A stretch of DNA of 64,000 bases from Gremmenia infestans (Eukaryota; Ascomycota; Leotiomycetes; Helotiales; Hamatocanthoscyphaceae). This document shows, piece by piece, positions 34,691 through 48,327 of the stretch. The DNA is taken from contig JAFEVB010000006.1 in NCBI GenBank assembly GCA_032629725.1, positions 1 to 64,000 on the forward strand, written 5' to 3'. The translations under genes were made by a program, and so were the position numbers. The notes under the pieces are model-generated. The model did no database searches and was not told the origin of the DNA. It saw only the letters and a program-made list of their open reading frames with translations. How positions within the stretch are numbered: position 1 is the first letter of the stretch; every line of letters starts with the position of its first letter.

Positions 34691-35814
34691 CGGATTCCTA
34701 CCTATACGAGGCGCTGGCTATAAACCTAGGATTATAATACTATTCTAAAGCCGACAGAAGACGTATTAAGAACGGTAGAAAAAAGCATTGCGATACGGTA
34801 GTAGTAGTAGTAGTAGTAGAGCGATAAAAGAGGTTTTATTAGCTAGGTGGTAGTAAGGCGGTATATAATATTAATAGTAATATATTTAGCTTTTTAAATT
34901 ATCTAAAGATAGTAAAATCATCTTTAGTTTATCTTATTTTACTACTTTTAAGTAGTAGCAGATAGTACTAAAAGTAGTAGAAGTGGTAGAAAAGCTATGA
35001 ACTAATCAGATAATATTTTAAGAATATATTTAACTACTAATAATAATATACTATATAGCAGACCGCTTTCTCTTACTCTCTTTTTTACTATATTATAATT
35101 ATTAGATTATATATATAAATTTACTTTTTTAATTATTAGATAATAGAAAAGCATAAAGGTAAAAGCGGTTAATAAAAGCCTATTTAATAAAAGCAGAGGC
35201 ATATAGTAGTTCGGAGCTCTATTTAATCTCTTTAAGTGGTAGAAGCTAGTAATATACTCTTTTAGATAGCCTAGATATTAAATTTCACTTATATGCTTTT
35301 TTTCTATAATATACTAGCGAATTTAGCTCTCTTTATAGCTTTACTAGCATTTTTACTTCTTCGAGCGGAATTTTCACTTTTTTAAGCGAAATTTTCACTT
35401 TTGGAACCTTATCTTTCAGGCATCTACTAGACGGAACATATTATATATATATATATTTAATTATATTTAGAAATATAGAAGGTAAAACAGACGGTTTAAA
35501 AGGGAAGATTTGTAACTCTACTCTTTTAGGCAACCTCTATAGCTCTATAGCTTAGGCGGTTTATATCTATAGTAAAGCAACGGTTTTATCTAATAAGACT
35601 AGAACCTAAAATAGTAGTAGTAGATATATAAGTTAGGCTATATATAGTAGTATATCTAAATATAGGTAATATAAGTAGAAAGCGGTTATAGAAAAGGTTA
35701 TTACTAGAAGGCTTATTTAAGAGCTGTTTTCTATTATTTTTTCACTTTTTTAAAACTTATTTCTTAGATTCTAACCGGACTTATATAGTATTATCTATAT
35801 AGTATACTCTTTTA
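34680..35814. other. Less-mutated segment between RIPed relics
   Basis: Compared with both sides this stretch keeps CpG and G-rich words (for example gaggcgctgg near 34709, gccgacagaag near 34753, gctaggtggtagtaaggcgg near 34841). It contains a (GTA)7 run (34798-34819) and a direct repeat GCG-AATTTTCACTTTT at about 35365-35402, with a third TTTTTCACTTTTTTAA near 35738. No coding frame was recognised. It may be a younger non-autonomous element or a single-copy remnant that escaped RIP. Confidence 0.5.
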
Positions 35815-35905
35815 ACCGCTCTAGCTTAGCTAGCGCCGTTCTATATAGTCTTAGACTTATATAGAATATTAATAGAATAAATAAATAAATAAATATACTA
35901 TAGCT
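35815..35905. repeat. Dispersed ~100-bp repeat, copy 3
   Basis: Shares gctagcgccgttctatatagtcttagacttatatag-type sequence with positions 47-90 and 3053-3090, and ends in an AAT/AATA run as copy 1 does. Confidence 0.6.
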
Positions 35906-37373
35906 TTAAAGAAAATATAAACTATTTTATAATATTTATAAATACTAATTAGATAAGTAATAAGTCTAATTAGAAAAGCGTTTTTAAAAGAGTTAGAATC
36001 TTTTATAAAGGACTATTTTTTTAGATATTAAAAAAGTAAAAATTAATAGCTAAGTTAAGCTATAAATTAAAGTATATTATCTAAATAATATATATTATAT
36101 AAAGTTAATAAATAGTATAAATCTTTAAAAACTTAAGAATATTAAAATATATTAGAAGTAATAGTAAAGTAGTTAATATATATAGAAATAACTAAGACGT
36201 TCTAGCTTTAGTTTAGAATCTCTATTTTTATAAATAATTAAAATATATTAATATATACTACTACTATATCTAAGATCTAGTTAAAAAGAAAAAGATAAAA
36301 ATCTTATACTTATTAATATTAAAGATATCTATATATAGTTTTATAAAACCTTTTAGTTAAATTATATTTAAAGGATTCTTAAGATAGCTAAAAGTTATAA
36401 TAGATTAGTAGTTAGTTATTATTTTTATTTAGAAAAGTAGAAAAAGGGAAATAGAAAAAGATATTATAATAAAAGCTATAAAGAAGTATTAGAAATATAG
36501 CTTTTATAGTATTAGATAACGCGGCTGCTAGCGGATATATATAAGATTATAAAGATCTTATTTTTATCTTTATAGTAGCTTTTTTTCTTAAGCTAATATA
36601 ACTTCTTTAATCTACTTTTTTAATTATATCTCTATTTAGTTTATATGCTTTTCTAAAGATAATAATCCTAGAAAATATATAGTTCTAATAACTATTATAA
36701 TTATACTTTTTAGATATAAATATATAATTTCTTTTAGTAGTAATACTAAAATTATATATATTAGTTTAAATTATAATTATAAATATACTTAAGTAATATT
36801 ATAAAGCTATAAAATAAATTTATCCTCTATTAAAAATAAAAATAGAGCTATAGCTAGAATTACTTATTAGCTAGCTTATTAAATTATAAATAATTATATT
36901 AGAATAAATTCCTTTTCTTAATTACTATAGCTTGTAATTATAAGTCTAGATTTCTTATAAAGCTTATCTATTATCTTTTTTTTAACTTTATAAATTATAT
37001 AAAAGTAGAAGATATAAACTTTTTTATACTTTTTTATATTATACTTTTTAAATTAGAAAATGCTTTAACTAATTAGACTATTAACTTTTATTATATTAGT
37101 TTTTTAAAATAGTTTTCTTAATATATTAATTATTCTTTTTTTATATAATTTAAAAAATAGTTTATAATTATTTATCTTTTTTTATATTATAAAGATTATT
37201 ATAAAGTTTTTTCTTTTTTTAATCTTAGTAATATAAAGTGTTTCTATATTCATATTCTAAAAAGTATAATAATATACTAGTAAACTTCTTAGTTACTTAT
37301 TTTTAAAGCTTTTTAGTTTATCTTTTTTATACTTTTTAAATAAAATAGCTTATTATCTTTATTATTATAGTAC
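35906..37373. other. RIPed DNA; dispersed repeat copy 2 at 36480-36695
   Basis: AT-rich, stop-rich and without recognisable domains. The only landmark is the second copy of the GC-cored repeat (36480-36695) also found at 29555-29755. Confidence 0.5.
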
Positions 37374-37653
37374 TATAAAAAGAAATAAATATTTATATAA
37401 ATAATAGTCTATATATAGATATAGAGCGTAGAAGATAAAAAGTAAGAAAATAAAAAGTAAATAAAAATAGTAATTTTTAAGCAAGTTATTAACTAATACT
37501 AAAAACTATAACTTAAAAGTAAAAAAAGTATATTATAAATAGATAATATTCTATATAAATATATATCTACTAAATATATAGCTATAAGCTATAGAATTAT
37601 AACTATTATATAATATTAAATAACTAGAAAGAAACTAAAAAATCTCTACTATA
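37374..37653. repeat. Long direct repeat (probable LTR), left copy
   Basis: About 280 bp starting tataaaaagaaataaat and ending aatctctactata. It matches 52044-52308 throughout, with a 15-bp length difference near the start. A fragment of its tail also occurs at about 42170-42213. The bases just outside are GTAC on the left and GTAT to the right of the partner, a possible RIP-altered TSD. Confidence 0.7.
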
Positions 37654-40600
37654 TAGCTTTCTTTTCTAGTAATTATTTTTTAATTACTTTTATATTTTTC
37701 TTAAGTCTGCTTTTTCTTTATATAGCTAAAAATATAATTTTTTAGTAGTAAACTTTTTTAAAATATAAAAAAAAAGTTAGAAATATAAAATTTTTCTAAT
37801 AATCTATAATTTTTAATTTTTACTTCTATTATTATCTTTTTAGTATTTACTTCTAGATTCTTTTCTATTTATTATATAAATTTTCTTTTTTTTAAATACT
37901 AATATATTTACTCTTAAGTAAATTAGAAGTAAGTAAAAAGTTACTTTTTTTATAACTTTTTACTTTAACTTTTTCTATTTTTATTTTCTTTTTACTTTTT
38001 TTTTCTTTTTTTTTAATCTTTAACCTTTAATCTTTTTAACTTTTTAATTTTTATAATTCTATATTCTAATTATATCTTTTTAATTCTAATAATATTTTTT
38101 TTATTTTTAGCTTTATTCTTATCTATTTTTTTTACTTTCTAAAACTCTCTAGCTCTACTATTAAATTCTACTTTTTGCTATACTTCTTAAAAAGCCGCTT
38201 ATATAAATAAAGACTTTATATCTTTTAGTAACTAGCTTTATATTAAGTAGTAGAATTAAGAAAAAGCTTTTTTTATACTTTTTAACTTTTTTTTTCTTAT
38301 AGTTATAATAAATAGTATTACTACTTTAAATAATAAAGTTATAAGTTAGACTATATTCTATTTCTAGATTATATATACTAACTAGAATCTAGCTCTAGAT
38401 CTAGTATAATAAACCTATTTTAAAAGATAAAGTATTTAAAAGTATTTATAAAATTATAATATTCTAAAATAAATATACTCTACTAGATAGATAGTATAGA
38501 GCTAGTAATTTATAAAAGTTAAAAGATATAATTATATAGATATATAGCTATTTAATTAGTAGAATTATTTATATATTTTATAAAAGTAGCAAAAAATATA
38601 TATTCTAAAACTACTATTATTTTAATAATATTAAAAGTACTATATACTCTAATTATATATACTAGCACTTACTAAATAACTATAATTTCTATATATAGCT
38701 TTTCTTAACTTTTAAGCTATTTTCTAAAGCTTATTTTAACTTTATAATAAAAGTTATATAGAATATAAACTAATATCTTTTTTACTAAAATCTATTATCT
38801 TTTTCTTTTTCCTTTATAAAACTAGACCTAGCTTTTAAGACTTCTATTAAGCCTTTTTATAACTATAGAACTTAAGCTAATACTTTTTAACTTTCTAGCT
38901 TATTTTCTTTTTTTTTAACTATAAGTATTTAAACCTTTTAGTAATTTTTTTTTCTATAAAAGTAATCTAATTATAGCTTAAATTTAAGCTATTATTTTCT
39001 TCTAAATTTAAAACTATAATTTTATATATAATTAGTATTTAGTTATAATATTCTTATATAAGCTTTTTTTTAACTTTAATTTATATATTCTAATATAATA
39101 GAAAAAAGTTTAAAACTTATTTACTACTTTTTTATCTTATACTTCTTTAATTTATATAAGATCTAGTATAGCTATAGATTATATTATATAAAGTCTATTA
39201 TTTCTTCTATAACTAACTTTCTTTTCTATTTTTTTTTCTTTAAATCTAACTTTATTACTTTTAAAGATTTCTATTATCTTTTTTATAACTAACTTTTTTA
39301 TTAAAGCTTTTTTTTTAATATCTTATCTATTATAATCTACTAATAGAAGACTTCTACTTTATAAAAAGCTATAGATAATACCTATATTATAGAACTAGAC
39401 CTTTTTTTTATAGATATCTAGAAAGCTATAGCTACTTTTAATAAGAAAGTTATAAGTATTTTTCTAATATTATATAGTAATTAGAAATAGACTAATAATA
39501 CTTTCTAGATTCTATCTTATATTCTAGTTTATAAATATTCTAGCTTTAGTATCTATTTCTACTAATATTATAATCTTTAGTAGAATAATAATAGAAAACC
39601 TAATTATTCTAATAGCTTTTATATTTTAAATAATAAATAAGATCTATTTATTATCTTTATATAAAACTATAGTATAAAGCAGTTAACTAGCTATATCTAC
39701 TATAGGCTAGGTATTATAAGTTACGTTTTTATTAAATATTATTCTTAGATAATAGTTAGCTAGTTATATAGAAATTATCTTTTAATATATAATACTAAGC
39801 TATACTTTTTTTATATATATTCTTTTTTTATTATATTTTATTTAACTAATCTTTTTCTACTAGATCCTAACTTCTAACTAGCTTTTTTAAGCACTCTACT
39901 TTCTTTTAGTTTCTTATTTTATAAAAAATATTATTAAACCTATAATAATAGAAAGCTTTTTATAAATAGTTTAAAATATCTATTTTTTTATTATAAAAAA
40001 TAGAACTATTTCTAAAAGTATTTACTTATTTACTTTTAGATTCTTTTTATTTTTATAAACTTATCTTTTAAATATCTAATCTTTTATTTATATATTTTTT
40101 TTATATATAGTATTTATTTATTATATTATTATTAAACTAGTTTTCTTTTTCTTTTTAATATTATTTCTTTATAATCTTCTAAGTTTATATTTTCTCTTTC
40201 TACTTTTAAAACGTTTCTAGCTTATTTTCTTATCTCTTAGCTTTTCTTTTATCTTTTTTCTTATATTTATTAACTTTCTAATCTTAATTCTAGCTCTAAA
40301 AAGTAAAATCTAATTAAGTATTTATAATTTTAATTCTTTATTCTAAATGCTTTTTATATATTCTATCCTCTAAAAGTATATAAAGTTATAAATAAATATA
40401 GATCTAAATTCTAAGATTTATATATTTTCTATAATAGAACTTTATACTTAATAGAATAACCTATTATTAAGAATTTTTCTTTTTCTAGTATCTTTAAGAT
40501 CTAAACTTTCTAATTTAAATATAACTTATTTAATAGATTATATAATATTAGTAATTAGTAGAAGCTTATCTTTTATATTATATTATCTATTATTATCTTT

Positions 40601-42339
40601 CTTTTTTATTTAAGTATAAATAACTTTTAAAAAAGTCTATACTTTCTTTATTTCTATTATTTCTTTTCTATAAAATAACTTATCTTATCTTCTTCTACTA
40701 GCTATTACTAATAAATAGTAGATATTATATAAAGTTTTTTTTAAACTCTAAGCTATAAAAATATTTTTATTTTAGTTCTACTATCTAGCTAGAACTTTTC
40801 TCTTAGAAACCTTAACTATTTTTCTTTAACTTAAAAACCTATTTTTTTTTATCTTTTTATCTTTCTATTTTATATAACTTTATATCTTAGTATTCTCTAG
40901 TATTATCTAGCTTATCTTTAAACTTCTTTTAGACTTTAAACTTAGAATACTTAGAAATCTAGTATATATTTCTACTTTAGATATTATATATACTAGACTA
41001 TATTTATTATTTAAGCTAATTTATCTACTTAGTATAGAAACTATAATTTTATATAAGATATATATTTAATTTAGTTATTTTTTATTTAGTTTTTCTTTAT
41101 TATATTTCTAACTTTACTTTTTTTTTATTTATTATCTTTTATCTAATTTTATTAACTTATTTTTTCTAGCTTTAGAAGCTCTATTTACTTTTCTAGATAC
41201 TTATTATATAAATAGGTTTTAGTTATTATATTCTACTTTCTTTAACTACTTCTACCTTTCTATAACTTTTCTAAAATAATATCTTTCTTTATTAATACTT
41301 TTAACTTTCTAGCTTTATATCTAATCTAGTATATCTTTAACTTTTTTACTAGTATCTTTATTATTATATCTACTAGCTTTAATTCTTAGAATTTAGTAGC
41401 TAGTAAAGATAGTAAAAACTAGTCTAAGCTAAATCTTTTTCTAATAGTTATTTATAATAGTATAGTAACTTTTAATAAAATAGTTATATATATCTTTTTA
41501 AAGTTATATAAAGTTTAGTATTAGTCTAACTATTATTTCTAGATCTTATCTTATATTCTAGTTTATAAATATCTTTCTACTAGTATCTATTTTAAGATTA
41601 ATTATATCTTTTATATAAATAAAGCTCTTACTTCTACTTATAAAAATAGCTTCTATATCTTATTAAATAAATAGAATCTTAATATTATTTTTATATAAAG
41701 TTTTAAAGCTAAAATAAGCTAAGGTTATATCTATTATACTTAAAGTAACTAAATTATAGTTTTTATTAAATATTAATATTAGATATTTTTCTCTAGTACT
41801 TATACTAGCTATCTTATAATATATAACTTAAAATTATACTTATTTTATATATAATTCTTTTTTATTTTACTTTATCTAACTAATCTTTCTTATTTATAGA
41901 TTCTAACTTTATTTTTATTAGTTTAATACTTACTTTTTATAAATCTTTTTTAGCTTCTTTTTCTAACTTCTATAAAACCTATCTAAGCTTCTAAAGCTAT
42001 AGAGAATCTGCTATAGATATATTTATATATCTATCTATCTATTATAAGAAGTAGAAAATAGCCTTTTTTATATTATTATCTTTATATATTTTAGTTTTCC
42101 TTTTTAGTATTAACTTTAGCCTTTAATTTAAATCGTAGATCTTTTATTTATTTTATATAATTATTTATATTTATAGATAATAAGTAAAAAACTAAAAAAT
42201 CTCTATTATATAGCTTAAGTTCTAAAGAAATAAAATTTTTCTAAATAAAAAAAATAAAAAAAAATAAAAATAAAATATCTATATTTATAAATTAATTTAA
42301 CTTAAGTATTAATATACTTTAAGCTTATAACTTAGTTAT
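37654..42339. other. Unidentified RIPed interior with an internal 400-bp duplication
   Basis: Very pyrimidine-rich on the plus strand, so any gene would read on the reverse strand. About 39420-39830 and 41440-41850 are homologous to each other (shared stretch cttatattctagtttataaatat, and again tttttattaaatatta), about 2 kb apart. Reverse-strand translations of both give a similar but unrecognised peptide. A fragment of the 37374-37653 repeat ends near 42213. No retroviral domain was recognised here. Confidence 0.45.
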
Positions 42340-42571
42340 TATTATAGGACTAGTTATATAATCTATTATATAATATTAGCATATCGGCATAGCACTAGCC
42401 TTTTACTTAACTAGCTATCTTTTTTCTAGCTACTATACTAACTAGCTAAGCGTATATATATTTCCTTTCTACTACTATATTCTAGACTTTTTTTCTTTTC
42501 TCTTTAGCTTAAAATTATATTTAATTCGATTTTATACTAGATTATACTTTTAAGAATTTATAATTATAATA
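42340..42571 (+). repeat. 5' LTR, 232 bp
   Basis: Starts tattataggactag, the RIPed form of TGTCACGGGACTGG preserved at 2864-2877 on the reverse strand. Ends ataata. Confidence 0.92.
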
Positions 42572-44297
42572 TTATTCTAAGCTTTTTAAATAACTAATCT
42601 TAGTAAAGATTTTAAATTAAACGTATCTAATATAAACTATAACCTATATATAAAAAAGAAAAAAAACCTATACTTTAAAATAGTATAAAACCGAACTAAT
42701 TAACCTTTTTAAATAATTAATCTTATAAACCTAATCTAGTTAGATATTATAATTAATAAACAAATTCTACTACTACTATATCTTAATACTACTAGCTTAG
42801 TAGATCTAGGAGGTAAAGATAATATTTGCTTAAATAATATCTACTTAGTAATATCTAGTAAATAAAAGACTAATAACTCTAATATAGCTAGTTTTAGTAA
42901 ACTTAAGAAAAAGTTAATAAGATCTAAGTTTAAGTTTAGACGCTTTATTTTTATTACGCTTATATATAGCTCTAGTAGATCTAAATATATTATATATATA
43001 GCTTAAGAATTAGAAGCTAATCTTAAAAGAGATAATTTTTATAACTAGGTCTATAAGATAATTATTCTCTATTATAATATCTATACTTAGCTAATTATAA
43101 TAGTTTCTACTAATAAGAAACTATAAGAATAAGTTTAATAACTTAAAAAGGTTATTACTATCTTATAGGCAAACTAAAAGGTATTAGACTAAGAGAATAT
43201 TAATATCTAAGACTATACTAACTAAGTTAAACTTTAATAAAAAGCTACTACTAAAGCTATCTTAGTACTAGTATAAACATCTTAGTTCTATAAGCTATCT
43301 AATTTATCTTTATTCTTAGAATAAAAAGAAGACTTTTTTACCTTTAAAAATTAGATTATTTATATCTAGAAAAAGCTTTATAGTAATATAGACTTTTTTC
43401 TAAATAATAGCTTAAAGTTAAACTATATAGTAAGCTATCTTTTTAGTAATACTACTAAGTATACCTTTCTATAACTTTAATTTAATACTTTTAGCAAATA
43501 CTAAACTATTAAAGAACTGCTAGCCTACTTATATAAGATCTATAAAGACTCTAACTAAAAAAATAAAGCACGCCTATCTTTTAGAAACCTATATATAAAG
43601 AACTATAATAATTTCTATTTTTTCTATATTAATTTTCTCTACTTATTTTCTAAAGCTAAGACTAGCTTAGCTAAACTTCTATATAAACTAAATAATAAGC
43701 TTTTTTTTAATCTTTAAGCTTAGATTCTCTCTAAGTTTTTAAAGAAATCTACCTTTAATAATTTTGCCTACTACTATACTAATATTAATATCTAGCTATA
43801 AGTTATTATAGAAAAATATAACTATATTAAAAGCTATAGTACCTATATATCTCTCTCTCTAGTTACTTCTTAAACCTTTACTAACTAGATAATTATAACT
43901 ATTACATCTAGCTTTATTATTACTTCTATTTATATTATATCTACTACTAGTACTAATAAGTAATCTTAATATAATAACTTTATAAAGTAGATGCTTTTCT
44001 AACTTAGTATTTATTTTAAATATAAAAAACTAAAACACCTAGCTTATAACTATCTATAGAAAAAGCATATTACTTTTATTAAAAAGTTAAAGAACTTAAA
44101 AAACAAAAAACTCTAGATTAAGACTTTTACTTAAGAATATTTAAGATTAATATATAAGAGTTTAATTTTAATTAATAGTTAGAAAGAAATATATTTAAAG
44201 TTTTATATATAATAGCAAATAATAAACTTGAAATTAAAACCTCTTTACTAATTAATACTAGAGTAATAGAATATACCTTTATTAATAGTACTTTTAT

Positions 44298-44415
44298 AAA
44301 GTATACTAAATAGTTTTACGATGCTATTTAATAACCCTTTTCTATACTATATAAAGTATACTAAATAGTTTTACGATGCTATTTAATAACCCTTTTCTAT
44401 ACTATATAAAGTATA
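44298..44415 (+). repeat. Perfect 55-bp tandem duplication
   Basis: Two identical 55-bp units (44298-44352 and 44353-44407) plus the start of a third, inside the RIPed Gypsy element. The related fragment at 843-900 has one unit only. As the units show no RIP differences from each other, the duplication probably arose after mutation. Confidence 0.92.
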
Positions 44416-47400
44416 GAGTTATAATAGTATATTTATATAATAGATTACTTATTTTATTTATCTAACTTTATAAATTACTAGCTAGATCTAGTAATAGATT
44501 CTTTTTTTTATCTTAAACCTAAAAAGCTATAACTTTATTCTAGAAAAGAAGTAGCTAGCCTACTTTTATATACTTTTTAATTATATTAATAAATAACTAA
44601 TATAAATAGATAAGGCTTTTAATAGTAGTTCTTAGAACTATATCTTAACTATTTATATAAGTTTTTTATAAAATATAACCTTTTTACTATAATACTAATA
44701 AGACGCTAACTATTGCAACTAGCTAATAGAAATTAAAACCTAAAAGCAGAAATAAAAATAAAAACAATCCTAAAAACCTATTATACTAAAATAGATCTTA
44801 AAATAGAATTCTCTAATCTAAATAACTACTTTTACTAAAAAGGTAACTATTAATCTTTACTATATTAGAGCCTCTATTATAAACCTATACTTAAAGTATT
44901 AAAATTATAAGGTCTACTAAACTAGCCTTTATAAGATTAATAAAATCCTAGAAGAATAATAAAGTAACTTGCTTATTTAAAAAAAAGGTAAAATAGAAAA
45001 ATAATAGATTAAAAGAAAGCTCTCTATATAATACTATAACTACCTAGATATATTTTTTAAAGATGCATCTAATATACTTTCTATCTATAAGAAATAGAAC
45101 TATAAGATTAAAGTAGAGCTAAGTTAGACTCTTAGATATAACTTTTTCTACTAGTAATTAATCTATAAACTTAAGATAACTAGATAATATATTATTAATA
45201 ACTTAGATAAAAGATTTATTAAGGCTAGTTAAGCTCTTTTTGCTACGCTAATCCTATTTATTAAAAAGCCTAATAGTAGCCTCCAATTCTATATAGACTA
45301 TTAGTATCTAAATAGTATTATATAAAAAGATTATTATCTTTTACTACTTATTAAAAAAACCCTCTAATAGTTATTCTAAGCTAAGATATTTACTAAGCTA
45401 GATATCCGCTAGGCTTTCTACTATATTTAAATAGATCTAGACTTTAAAGAACTTATTATATTCTAAACTAGATATAGATTATATAAGTATAAGATAATAC
45501 CTTTTAAGCTAACTAATAGGTCTACTATATACTAATAGTATATAAATAATATACTATTAGACTTATTTAATATATTTTATACTATTTATATAAATAATAT
45601 TATTATCTATTCTAAAAACCCTATTAACTATAAGAAGCATATTAAGCAAGTTCTAGACTATCTGTAAGCTGCTAGCTTATAAAATAATATTAATAAAAGC
45701 GAATTTTATATTACTATAATAAAGTATCTTAGGTTTATTATATCTACTAATAGAATCTAAGTAGACTTTACTAAGATATCTATAATTACTAGCTAGAAAA
45801 AGCTAAAGACTATAAAAGAAATCTAGGCTTTTCTAGGATTCTATAACTTCTATTAGTAATTTATAAAAAACTATAGATATATAGTATAGGCACTTACTTT
45901 AGCTACCTAAAAGGATTTGCTTTTTAATTTTAATAATAAATATAAGTAGGCGTTTAGTAGTCTAAAAAAAGTATTAATCTTAGCTTCTATATTAGAATAC
46001 TTCTAGTTTAATAAGCTCTATATACTAGAAACCAACGCGTTTAATAAAGTAGTTACTATAGTGTTTTTAGAACTAGACCTAAAAAATAACACTTAGAAAC
46101 CTATAGTATTTATATCTAAGACTATAGCTTTAGTAGAATATAACTATCCGATTTATAATAAAGAAATGCTTACTATTATATAAGCTTTTAAAGTATAGTA
46201 ATCTAAGTTGCTTAGTTAAAATAATAAGATAAAAGTTTACTCTAACTACTACTTTTTAGAATACTTTATAAATACTAAGCAACTATCTGTATATTAAGCT
46301 AGATAAGTAAAGTACTTTTTCTAATTTAATTTTAAAATTATATTTTAAGTAAAAAAGAAAAATAAGAAAGCTAATATCTTAACTTACTAAAAAAAAGATA
46401 TTTAGATATAAAAAGCTATAATAAAAAAAGCTTATAATTAGGCCTTGCTATAGCTTTACTAGATTAGCTCTAAGGTAATATAAGATATATAGCTAGCTCT
46501 AATTACAGCTAACTTAGTCCTATTAGTAGATTAGATCTTATAGAAAAACTAAAGCTATAAAAGCTTATAGAATCTATATAAAAAAGCAAGTATAGAAAAC
46601 TATTTAGTATAGAACTTAACTAAAGGTCTTTTAACTTAAGAAAGAAAACTAGTAGTATCTAATACTATATAAAATAGAACTTCTATCTATATAGCACTTA
46701 TTTAAAAGGCCTACTCCTAGATATTAATAGCTTATCTTAGATAAAATAAAATAATCTAAGCGCTCTAAGCTTAATACTACTAGTATAAGCTAGAGAAAGA
46801 TATTATATAATATATATAAAACTACTATAACTATAGAAAGTATTATATTTCTAAGAATAAAACATCTAGACTACTTTAACCTCTAGCTATTCTATAATAA
46901 CCTTAGTAATATATTACTATAGATTTTAAAGAATTCTTTTTTATAAAAAATAGATTTAATATAATTATTATATTTATAGATTAATTAGATAAAAGGCTAG
47001 TTTTAATCCTTTACTATAAAATAATTAATACTAAATAAACTACTAAAATCTTTATATAATATATCTACTAGATATAGGGTTCGCTAAACTTAATTATATT
47101 AGATTAAGAACTATAGTTTATATCTTAATTCTAGAATAAATTCTATTATATTCTAAGGATTAAACTAAAGCTATCTACTATTAACTATATATAAATAAAT
47201 AAATAGACTAAAATTATAAACTAGTATATTAACTAATAGCTTCGCTCTTTTATTAACTACTATTAAGATAATTAGAATAAAGTAATACTAATAGTAGATT
47301 TTATATAAGCTGCACTTTTATATAAAGCTATAAAACAAGTACTAATACTTACTAAAATAAGCTATAAGCTAAGAATATTATTTAACTAGACTTTACTCTA

Positions 47401-48090
47401 ACTCTTAGAATTAGTATAAAGAAAGCTTAATTAGAATAAAGCTTAGATAATACTTAAATAGATTTATAATAGTTAGAAAGTTGCCTGTAAGAATATAGCT
47501 TATATATAAAACTAATACTTAATCTAAGTAAATAAATACTAGTAGAAAATCAACTTTAGTATTAGTAATAAGATTTAGATTACTATAAAATACTAGAAGT
47601 TGCTTCGACTTAGTAAAAAGTTAGTAGAATAAGCTACTAGACTTTTTATAATTTTAGAAAAATATAATAATATATTTTAACTAGACTTGCTAGCCTTAAT
47701 AAAGGTTTACTTAGTTTTTAATACTAATAAGCTCTAGAAAAACCTAAATAACCTACTTTTAAGATAGTAGAATAAAAAGCTACTACTATTAAAAGTAAAT
47801 AGAAACTATAAATAGAAAGTCGAGAAAGTACTAAGCGTACGCTTAGTTAATAGTAGACTAAAATACTAAGTTAAATAAACTAGATTTAATATAAACTTAA
47901 ATAAATACTTCTTATTAGACTTCTAAAATATATCTATAGCTTTCTAGAAATTCTATAAATAATATTTTTATAAGCTTAAACTATTAAAGAACTTAGAGTA
48001 TTAACTTAAGATAGTATAGAAAGATAATTTTTTAAAGAAGAAAAATAATAATAATAGACCTATAGATAGGTCTTATAGAAGAAAAGATAG

Positions 48091-48322
48091 TATTATAAAA
48101 CTAGTTATATAACCTATTATATAATATTAGCATATCGGCGTAGCACTAGCCTTTTACTTAATCAGCTACCTTTTTTCTAGCTACTATACTAACTAGCTAA
48201 GCGTATATATATTTCCTTTCTACTACTATATTCTAAACTCTCTTTCTTTTCTTTTTAGCTTAGAATTATATTTAATTCGATCTTATACTAAGCTATACTT
48301 TTAAGAATTCGTGATTATAATA
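48091..48322 (+). repeat. 3' LTR, 232 bp
   Basis: Partner of 42340-42571, followed by GTTAT. Confidence 0.92.
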
Positions 48323-48327
48323 GTTAT

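Larger units (their letters stand above)
42340..48322 (+). mobile_element. Forward Ty3/Gypsy retrotransposon with intact boundaries
   Basis: 5983 bp with two 232-bp LTRs (42340-42571 and 48091-48322) and a perfect 5-bp TSD GTTAT (42335-42339 and 48323-48327). A purine tract (agaagaaaagatag, about 48077-48090) precedes the 3' LTR. Forward remnants in order: gag (about 43330-43860), a protease/linker region, RT (about 45230-45960) with the active site YINN at 45587-45598 and a FLGF-NFY block near 45830, RNase H (about 46010-46400), and integrase (about 46800-47450). A 3' tail about 47.8-48.0 kb could be a chromodomain but is too decayed to call. Stops occur throughout, so it is dead. The reverse fragment at 128-2877 is the same family. 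Confidence 0.92.
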
